In this document: positions 34,758 to 40,713 of the stretch, in pieces
Position numbering within the stretch: the first letter of the stretch is position 1
Layout of the letters: every line of letters starts with the position of its first letter
NCBI GenBank assembly: GCA_016792685.1
Contig: JAEULQ010000010.1
Coordinates: 1 to 40,713, forward strand
DNA from: Tabrizicola sp.
GTDB lineage: Bacteria; Pseudomonadota; Alphaproteobacteria; Rhodobacterales; Rhodobacteraceae
Direction: 5' to 3'
DNA: 40,713 nt
Position numbers and translations under genes: made by a program
Notes under the pieces: model-generated
Seen by the model: only the letters and a program-made list of their open reading frames with translations
What the model was told of the DNA's origin: nothing
Databases searched by the model: none

Positions 34758-35609
34758 TCACCTCTGGCAGGTCGGGCACCAGAAGGAGGACCGTCCGGAC
34801 TGCACGGTGCGGGTTACAGTGCCGGTGCACCCTGGGGTCTCGCAAGATTCGCCCTCGCGGTCATAGACCTGAAAATGCTTGGAAAAATAGCCAAGCTCGC
34901 CATTGGCCTGCCGGAAGTCCCGCAGGCTTGAGCCCCCGGCCTCGATCGCCTCGGCCAGAACTTCGCGGATCACGGGGACAAGGCCAAGTACCTCGGCCTC
35001 GGACAGATCGCCCGCCAGCCGCAGGGGGCTGATCCGGGCCCGGTACAGAGTTTCGGCGACATAGATGTTGCCCAGACCCGCCACGATCCGCTGGTCAAGC
35101 AGGGCAGACTTGATCGGAGTCCTGCGGCCCTTCAGGCGCCCCAAAAGGTATGGTTCGTTGAAATCATTGCCGAAAGGCTCTGGTCCAAGCCCGGCCAGGA
35201 GCATGTGCTGGTCCGCCCGGTCGGTGGGAATCAGGTCCATCGCCCCGAAGCGGCGCGCATCGTTGAACGTGACCCGCGCGCCACCGGCCATGTGCAGCAC
35301 GACATGGTCATGTTTCTGCGGAGCCGGGTGGTCGTGATAGAATTCGCCGATCTGCGCGCCCGAGATCAGCATCCGCCCCGACATGCCCAGATGCACCAGC
35401 AGCGATTCCCCGCTGTCGAGGTCGGCCAGAATATATTTCGACCGCCGCCGAAGGGCGGTGACCCGTTTGCCGGTCAGCCGATCGGCCATCCGTTCGGGCA
35501 GTGGCCAGCGCAGGTCGGGGCGATTGACCTCGGCCTGGGCAATCACGGCCCCCTCCATCACCGGCAGAAGGCCCCGACGGACGGTTTCGACTTCGGGAAG
35601 TTCAGGCAT
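34758..35609 (-). CDS. mutM: Formamidopyrimidine-DNA glycosylase
   Basis: A base-excision repair glycosylase/lyase removing 8-oxoguanine and Fapy lesions. It has 283 residues. The N-terminal catalytic Pro2-Glu3 in [14 protein letters not shown] is intact, Lys59 in RRSKYI matches the family lysine, and NIYVAE with the helix-two-turn-helix precedes the C-terminal zinc finger CETPGCTG...SFWCPTCQ. The ATG lies directly after the TGA of the small membrane protein gene, so the two are coupled. Confidence 0.96.
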   Translation of the reverse strand: MPELPEVETVRRGLLPVMEGAVIAQAEVNRPDLRWPLPERMADRLTGKRVTALRRRSKYILADLDSGESLLVHLGMSGRMLISGAQIGEFYHDHPAPQKHDHVVLHMAGGARVTFNDARRFGAMDLIPTDRADQHMLLAGLGPEPFGNDFNEPYLLGRLKGRRTPIKSALLDQRIVAGLGNIYVAETLYRARISPLRLAGDLSEAEVLGLVPVIREVLAEAIEAGGSSLRDFRQANGELGYFSKHFQVYDREGESCETPGCTGTVTRTVQSGRSSFWCPTCQR

Positions 35610-36197
35610 TCAGACCTCGCGCAGGACGGCTTCTGCCTTTTCCCGCAATGCGGCGTAACCCACAACGTACTTGTGCGCTTGCACCGCGGTCCCGTCGCGA
35701 AAGTGAAAGTCCAGATACCAGCCCCGTCGCTCGACCACAGCATCCAGATCGCGCCATTTGCGCGTCGTGCGCCCGAACCACCAGCGAGGCAGCGTGACGG
35801 TGTCGCGGTCATAGCTGATTTCGTAGAGGGATGTGTGCAGGGCAAGATAGGCCATCAAGAGAATGAGGCCGGTCTCGACACCGAGGAGCGGCGGGCGAAC
35901 CGAAAGGGCGGCCACAGTGATGACCGCAAAGACGACCCACAGGACCAGCCGCAGGCCAAGGGTTGCACGCAACCGTCTGAGACCCAGCGTTTCGGCCGGG
36001 GTGGCGGCATGACCGATCAGCGACAGGAGACGCGACATGGAGTCGGGTCGGGAAAGCTCGTGCCTGTCAGGCACCAGCCCCTTCGGGAGCCGTTTGCGCA
36101 GTCGCCAGGCGACGAGATGTCTGAGAAGAAAGAGCCCGACCGCCGCCGCCAGGGCCAGCGCAACGGTCCACAGCATTTGCGCAACCTCGGCCTCCAT
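35610..36197 (-). CDS. Small membrane protein with a PH-like C-terminal domain (uncharacterised)
   Basis: A 195-residue protein. The N-terminus has a hydrophobic helix ([24 protein letters not shown], from about residue 8). Two more follow at the middle ([17 protein letters not shown] and [17 protein letters not shown]). The rest is a soluble segment with beta-rich, PH-domain-like order: [53 protein letters not shown] do not recognise a named family. The start ATG at 36195-36197 is preceded by GGGGAT; a nearby internal ATG is also possible. It is directly upstream of mutM and divergent from ubiE. Confidence 0.7.
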   Translation of the reverse strand: MEAEVAQMLWTVALALAAAVGLFLLRHLVAWRLRKRLPKGLVPDRHELSRPDSMSRLLSLIGHAATPAETLGLRRLRATLGLRLVLWVVFAVITVAALSVRPPLLGVETGLILLMAYLALHTSLYEISYDRDTVTLPRWWFGRTTRKWRDLDAVVERRGWYLDFHFRDGTAVQAHKYVVGYAALREKAEAVLREV

Positions 36198-36283
36198 CGC
36201 ATCCCCTGCGGCAGTTTGCGGTTTCCCTTGGCGGGTCGGCAGCGCTATATCCCCCGCACATGGCAATTTTCTGGCGAGCAGAA

Positions 36284-37030
36284 ATGACCGAGGACAAGAC
36301 CACCCATTTCGGCTTCCAGGACGTGCCCGAGGCCGACAAGGCCGGGATGGTGCATGGGGTCTTCTCCCGGGTGGCCTCCAAGTATGACGTGATGAACGAC
36401 CTGATGTCGGTAGGCATCCACCGCATCTGGAAGGACGCGATGATGGATTGGCTCGCCCCTCGGCGGGGTCAGCGGTTGCTGGACGTGGCGGGGGGGACGG
36501 GGGATGTGGCTTTCCGCTTCCTGAAGCGCGCGCCCGGGGCAAGTGCCGTCGTCTGCGACATGACCGAGCCGATGCTGATCGAGGGCCGCAAGCGGGCCGA
36601 GGCAGAAAGCATGGCGGCCAGTCTCGACTGGGTGGTCGGCGATGCGATGGCGCTGCCGTTTCCCGACAACAGCTTTGATGTCTACACCATCTCGTTCGGC
36701 ATCCGGAACGTGACCCGCATCCCCGATGCCCTGGCCGAAGCCTACCGCGTCCTGCGGCCCGGCGGGCGGCTGATGGTGCTGGAGTTCAGCCAGATCCCGA
36801 ACGACCTGATGCAGAAGGCCTATGACCTTTACTCCTTCAACGTCATTCCGGTGATGGGCCAGATCGTGGCGGGGGATCGCGCGAGTTATCAGTATCTCGT
36901 GGAATCGATCCGCAAGTTTCCCGACCAGGAAACCTTCGCGGGCATGATCCGCACTGCCGGTTTCGGCCAGGTCAAGTACCGCAACCTGTCGCTGGGCATA
37001 GCGGCGCTTCATTCCGGCTGGAAACTGTGA
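36284..37030 (+). CDS. ubiE: Ubiquinone/menaquinone C-methyltransferase
   Basis: A SAM-dependent C-methylase of quinone synthesis, 248 residues from the ATG at 36284 ([11 protein letters not shown]). An in-frame ATG eight codons earlier has no ribosome-binding site, while GAGCAG precedes this one. Features: [28 protein letters not shown] motif [27 protein letters not shown], and the family motif [36 protein letters not shown]. Its stop overlaps the GTG start of ubiB (GTGA), an operon also common elsewhere. Confidence 0.95.
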   Translation: MTEDKTTHFGFQDVPEADKAGMVHGVFSRVASKYDVMNDLMSVGIHRIWKDAMMDWLAPRRGQRLLDVAGGTGDVAFRFLKRAPGASAVVCDMTEPMLIEGRKRAEAESMAASLDWVVGDAMALPFPDNSFDVYTISFGIRNVTRIPDALAEAYRVLRPGGRLMVLEFSQIPNDLMQKAYDLYSFNVIPVMGQIVAGDRASYQYLVESIRKFPDQETFAGMIRTAGFGQVKYRNLSLGIAALHSGWKL

Positions 37031-38559
37031 GGGGTCCGCACAACATCATCCGGTTGATCCGGACCGGCGCGACCTTCGAGCGGACCGGAGCGATGGATGT
37101 CGTGCTTGAGGCCTACAAGGCCCCGCCGCGCCTGCGCTTTGCCGCGCGGATGCTGGGCTGGCCGTTCAAATGGCTGGGCCTCAAGGGCGACCCCGCACTG
37201 CCGCCCGCAACCCGGGCGCTGACCGCGCTGGGGCCTGCCTACATCAAGTTCGGCCAGGTGCTCTCGACCCGCCCGGACATCGTCGGCGACGAATTGGCCC
37301 AGCAGCTGAAATACCTGCAGGACAAGCTGCCGCCCTTCCCGACCGAAACCGCAAAGGCGATGATCGAGGCCGAGCTTGAGCTGCCGGTCACGACGATGTT
37401 CAGCGAATTCTCCGAACCCGTTGCGGCCGCCTCGATCGCCCAGGTCCATCGCGCGCGGCTGGCCGATACCGGCGAGGATGTCGCGGTCAAGGTCCTGCGT
37501 CCGGGGATCGAGCGCGCCTTCCGCAAGGACATCGACGCCTTCTACTTCGCCGCACGCTGGATCGAACGGCTGGCCCCCTTTTCCCGCCGCCTGCGCCCGC
37601 TTGATGTGATCGAGCATTTCGAAGGCGTGGTATTGGGCGAGCTTGACCTGCGGCTGGAATCGTCTGCCGCCGCCGAGTTTGCCGCCAATACCGCGAAGGA
37701 CGAAGGCTTCCAGGTGCCGAAGCCGCACTGGTTCCTCTCCAGCCGCAACGTCATGACCCTGGGCTGGGCTGAAGGGGTCGGGCTTAACGACATCGCCGAT
37801 CTCGATGCGGCGGGCCATGACCGGAAGGTGCTTGGCGCGCGCGTTTTGCAGCTCTTCCTGAACCATGCGCTCCGCGACGGGTTCTTCCATGCCGACATGC
37901 ATCAGGGCAACCTCAAGGTCGCGGGCAACGGTGATATCATCGCCTATGACTTCGGGATCATGGGCCGGATCGACGAATACACCCGCCGGGTCTACGCCGA
38001 GATCCTGATGGGCTTCATCCGCAAGGACTACCGCCGGGTGGCCGAGGTACATTTCGAGGCAGGCTATGTGCCCGCCGACCGCGACATCGACGAATTCGCC
38101 CGGGCCCTGCGGGCGGTGGGCGAGCCGATCTTCGGGATGGAGGCGAGCCGGATTTCGATGGCCCGGCTCTTGGCCTATCTTTTCGAGGTGACCGAGCGCT
38201 TCGGGATGGAGACGCGGACCGAGCTCATCCTTCTGCAGCGCACCATGGTCGTGGTCGAAGGCGTGGCGCGGTCGCTGGATCCGCACATCAACATCTGGGA
38301 AGTCGCCCGGCCCATCGTCGAGCGCTATATCAAGGAAAACGTCGGCCCGAAGGCGGTGCTGCGCGATTTGCTGAAAACCGCCCGGGTGCTTGCCCGGTTC
38401 GGCCCGAAACTTCCCGCCCTGGTCGAAGCGCAGCTTATCCGCGCCGGCAATCCCGCAACGCCACCCGTCCGCAGGCGTCGGGGCCTTGCGCCGGTTCTCT
38501 GGATCGCGCTTGCCGCCGCTGCCTTTGCAGCGGGATTCCTCCTGCGCGATTTCATTTGA
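37027..38559 (+). CDS. ubiB: Ubiquinone biosynthesis ATPase/kinase-like protein UbiB
   Basis: A 510-residue atypical kinase-like protein (ABC1/ADCK family) needed for ubiquinone synthesis and membrane-linked. Features: the family motif [36 protein letters not shown] (KxGQ), the alanine-rich loop [13 protein letters not shown] replacing the usual glycine-rich loop, [11 protein letters not shown] with the kinase lysine, [12 protein letters not shown] (HxDxHxGN), and [10 protein letters not shown] (DFG). The last residues ([23 protein letters not shown]) form a C-terminal membrane segment. The start is a GTG coupled to ubiE. Two tandem palindromes follow after 14 bases. Confidence 0.94.
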   Translation: MRGPHNIIRLIRTGATFERTGAMDVVLEAYKAPPRLRFAARMLGWPFKWLGLKGDPALPPATRALTALGPAYIKFGQVLSTRPDIVGDELAQQLKYLQDKLPPFPTETAKAMIEAELELPVTTMFSEFSEPVAAASIAQVHRARLADTGEDVAVKVLRPGIERAFRKDIDAFYFAARWIERLAPFSRRLRPLDVIEHFEGVVLGELDLRLESSAAAEFAANTAKDEGFQVPKPHWFLSSRNVMTLGWAEGVGLNDIADLDAAGHDRKVLGARVLQLFLNHALRDGFFHADMHQGNLKVAGNGDIIAYDFGIMGRIDEYTRRVYAEILMGFIRKDYRRVAEVHFEAGYVPADRDIDEFARALRAVGEPIFGMEASRISMARLLAYLFEVTERFGMETRTELILLQRTMVVVEGVARSLDPHINIWEVARPIVERYIKENVGPKAVLRDLLKTARVLARFGPKLPALVEAQLIRAGNPATPPVRRRRGLAPVLWIALAAAAFAAGFLLRDFI

Positions 38560-38573
38560 CGGCGGGGCAGGGC

Positions 38574-38618
38574 CAAATTCCTTCGAAGGAATTTGCAAAA
38601 GTTTTCGAAAACTTTTGC
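38574..38618. repeat. Two tandem perfect palindromes sharing a TTCGAA core
   Basis: CAAATTCC-TTCGAA-GGAATTTG (22 bp, 38574-38595) and CAAAAGTT-TTCGAA-AACTTTTG (22 bp, 38596-38617, extendable to 24 by the flanking G and C) are directly adjacent. They sit between the convergent ubiB and flgD genes, 14 bases from each stop or less, and probably act as a bidirectional terminator; the T- and A-tracts in the second support this. Confidence 0.85.
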
Positions 38619-38631
38619 CCTTCCCCGGTTG

Positions 38632-39288
38632 TCAGCCCCTTGGTGCCCGCAGGGCAGTGACATCGCTTGCCGGCACTTCGATCCCGCCTTCCAGGACCAG
38701 CTTCGTGCCGCCCGTGCCGCCCCGCGCCTCGATCACGCGGGCATAGTGTTCGACCGGACGGCTGTCGATCACCTTGCCGGCCTTCAGGCTTTCCAGCGAG
38801 ATCGCGTAGTTCCCGGGCGGCAGGGGAGATCCATTCGCCCCTGCGCCGAGCCAGCTGTACGGGGCGGCGCTGACCGGGATCTCTTCACGCGACACCAGAT
38901 TGCCCTGCGCGTCCTTGACCACAAGGACCGTCCGATCCGCCCCGACAGCCGGGTTCGGCGACAGCTCCACCGGAGAGCCGGTATAGCGCACCGGCGCATT
39001 CGACCGGGCTTCCTTGCCGATCCAGCTTGCCATCTCGGCCATGCCAAGCTGCTGGAACCGGCCTTGCAGGTCGGCAAGAAGCTGGTTGGTGCGCACCTGC
39101 TGCTCGACCCCGGAGAAGGTTGCAAGCTGCACGGCATAATCCGCCGAATCGATCGGTTTCAGCGGGTCCTGGTTCTGCATCTGGACCGTCAGCATCCGCA
39201 GGAAGGTGTTGAAATCCGACGTGATCTTGGCCGGCGGCGGGGCGGAAGCCGGTGTCGAAGCGGTGGAGGAAAGCGAAGCAACGTCCAT
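38632..39288 (-). CDS. flgD: Flagellar hook assembly (capping) protein FlgD
   Basis: The cap needed to polymerise the flagellar hook. It has 218 residues from the ATG at 39286-39288 (MDVASLSS). The N-terminal conserved part FNTFLRMLTVQMQNQDPLKPIDSADYAVQLATFSGVEQQVRTN is unmistakable; the C-terminal part has the Ig-like/tudor sandwich, for example GNYAISLESLKAG. It starts seven bases after the fliK stop, as in many flagellar operons. Confidence 0.95.
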   Translation of the reverse strand: MDVASLSSTASTPASAPPPAKITSDFNTFLRMLTVQMQNQDPLKPIDSADYAVQLATFSGVEQQVRTNQLLADLQGRFQQLGMAEMASWIGKEARSNAPVRYTGSPVELSPNPAVGADRTVLVVKDAQGNLVSREEIPVSAAPYSWLGAGANGSPLPPGNYAISLESLKAGKVIDSRPVEHYARVIEARGGTGGTKLVLEGGIEVPASDVTALRAPRG

Positions 39289-39295
39289 TTCGGTC

Positions 39296-40713
39296 TCACA
39301 ATCTGAGGTCAAGGGATCCCGCGCCGGGAGAGCGCCCGGGCGGTGGCGGGGGTGGGGTGAAATCGGCCACTGCGGTCTGGGCGGATTCGGGGCAGGCATT
39401 GGACCGGTCCGAACCTTCGCCGCCCGCGTGCTGGCCAAAGCCGATATCGGCTCCGGAATACCCGGCGGCGCGCAGCGCCTCGGCCAGGTCGACCGCATGA
39501 CGACGGAACAGGTCCAGCGTCTCGGGCCGCTCGAAGCTGATCATCACCACCATCCGGTCGGGGTTGGCGGCATCCGGCTCCAAACTGAGCCGGACATGGC
39601 CAAGCTCCTCCGGGGCAAGGGCGAGTTCGGTCACGCCGGACTTGCCCTGGCTCAGCGCAGCGACAATCTGCGGGGCGACCTGGGCGACCTGGGCGACAGG
39701 CGGCAGAGTGGCCGGACCTGTCGGCCCCGATGCGGGTGTTGCGCCGGGCGGGAGGGGACCGGGCGCCCCGATGACCCCGTCCTCCGGCACCTCGGCAAAC
39801 TGCTCTGGCAGTGCGGTCAGGACAGCGAGGTCCGAAGCGGCCGCAACTGGAGGTGCGACGGTTGTCATTGGTTCCGTCGGGCGCACCTGCTGCGGAAGTG
39901 CACCCAGCGCGGCCTCGTCGGGCAAGCTGCGCGTAGACGGTGGCACCTCGACCGAAATGGACAGCGCTTCATCCGCCGACCCTTGCCAGCCAGGCGCGAC
40001 CAGAGTCACGACAACCGAACGGTCGGCCGCATCCGCAAGCACGGCAGTACCGGTGAAGAATCGTTCCCAGAACCCGGGGGCAGGCGGCTGAGGGGCGGTT
40101 TCAGGGCTTTCAGAAGTGACCGCCGCCTGCGTGCCAGCCGGGCCTGAGGCGGGCCGCGTCATCATCGGCAACACAGCTTCGCCGGTGACCTTTTCGCCGC
40201 TGACCTTCAGCGCCTTTCCGGCAACCGGATCACTTGCGGCCGCTGATCCGGCTGCAGGTGTCATCCGTGCGTGACCTACCCCCTCTGGCACCGTGACTTC
40301 AGTCGTTGCACGGGCCGAAGCCATCGGCCGGACCGGCGCGTCCGCCTGGGCCTGAGGGGCCGGTTCTGATCTTGCCAGGCCCAATGTGAAAGGAGCCGGC
40401 TCGGCCTTCGGACCTTCGCCCGGCACCGTCACTGGAGTGGGTGACGCAGCCTCGACCAAGATAGTGGCGCCGAGCGTGGGTGGTGCCGGGCGGGCTTTGG
40501 CAACCGGATACGCCTCGGCGCGGCCCGCCGGTCCTTGCGTATCTGCGGCGGTTCTTACTGTCCCGGCCTGCACTTCGGCCACGTGATTTGCTTTCGCAGG
40601 TTCCGTTCCTGCAATGTCCGGACCCGTGCGGGCTGGGACTGCGGGGCGATCGACCGCAACGGGTACAGGATCGGCCGGAGTGGCGGCGTCCGGCTTCCCC
40701 ACGGGCATTGGAT
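39296..40713 (-). CDS. fliK: Flagellar hook-length control protein FliK (C-terminal part, runs off right edge)
   Basis: At least 472 residues of a longer protein; the frame is open to the edge. The N-terminal part is low in order and rich in Pro, Ala, Val and Thr, as in FliK proteins, whose length helps set hook length. The C-terminal 110 residues carry the conserved Flg_hook domain: SGVTELALAPEELGHVRLSLEPDAANPDRMVVMISFERPETLDLFRRHAVDLAEALRAAGYS, which switches export specificity. It ends PPPPPPGRSPGAGSLDLRL. Coupled to flgD. Confidence 0.9.
   Translation of the reverse strand, partial: PMPVGKPDAATPADPVPVAVDRPAVPARTGPDIAGTEPAKANHVAEVQAGTVRTAADTQGPAGRAEAYPVAKARPAPPTLGATILVEAASPTPVTVPGEGPKAEPAPFTLGLARSEPAPQAQADAPVRPMASARATTEVTVPEGVGHARMTPAAGSAAASDPVAGKALKVSGEKVTGEAVLPMMTRPASGPAGTQAAVTSESPETAPQPPAPGFWERFFTGTAVLADAADRSVVVTLVAPGWQGSADEALSISVEVPPSTRSLPDEAALGALPQQVRPTEPMTTVAPPVAAASDLAVLTALPEQFAEVPEDGVIGAPGPLPPGATPASGPTGPATLPPVAQVAQVAPQIVAALSQGKSGVTELALAPEELGHVRLSLEPDAANPDRMVVMISFERPETLDLFRRHAVDLAEALRAAGYSGADIGFGQHAGGEGSDRSNACPESAQTAVADFTPPPPPPGRSPGAGSLDLRL

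Overview
The window looks like chromosomal DNA of a high-GC alphaproteobacterium of the Rhodobacterales (Rhodobacter/Paracoccus-like). The grounds are the PetP/PetR regulator pair beside ilvE and the xseB-ispA-dxs cluster, the rpsT-dnaA-dnaN-recF-gyrB replication block, a DUF4170 protein in the lpxK/waaA operon, and a ubiE-ubiB operon. It encodes a ubiquinone-using, lipid A/Kdo-bearing, flagellated cell.

Left part (1-9.3 kb): the start of an unrecognised membrane protein, ilvE, then divergently petP-petR, a histone-deacetylase-fold hydrolase, and the isoprenoid genes xseB-ispA-dxs in tight overlap. A glycosyltransferase follows, then about 0.5 kb of poorly coding DNA with a small-ORF candidate, and pip.

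Middle part A (9.3-18.5 kb): ubiG, an orphan alpha-oxoamine-synthase-like PLP enzyme, and an accessory-looking group. That group is a subtilase without signal peptide, a PAP2/vanadium-haloperoxidase-fold protein carrying eleven exact Gly-Ile-His repeats, and a divergent winged-helix/TPR (SARP-like) regulator with a palindrome in the shared promoter. It is the best candidate for an undescribed system. An aldo/keto reductase and a YihY/BrkB membrane protein follow.

Middle part B (18.5-24.9 kb): the lipid A/Kdo genes (DUF4170-waaA-lpxK), a QmcA/NfeD membrane pair, a NUDIX hydrolase, and a LacI-family regulator. Upstream of the regulator lies an operator-like palindrome, then a structured stretch ending in a strong intrinsic terminator with no gene before it, which is a candidate small RNA. 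tRNA-Arg(CCT) and a DMSP-lyase-family cupin come next.

Replication block (24.9-33.7 kb, all minus strand): rpsT, dnaA, dnaN, a PemK/MazF-like protein inserted 9 bp after dnaN, recF, a GNAT acetyltransferase, a LysE exporter and gyrB. The rpsT-dnaA spacer is rich in GANTC (CcrM-type) sites, but I saw no DnaA boxes.

Right part (33.9-40.7 kb): enoyl-CoA hydratase, mutM with a small membrane protein, ubiE-ubiB, two tandem perfect palindromes between convergent genes, then flgD and the C-terminal part of fliK, which runs off the edge.

All identifications come from reading motifs and gene order; no searches were run.
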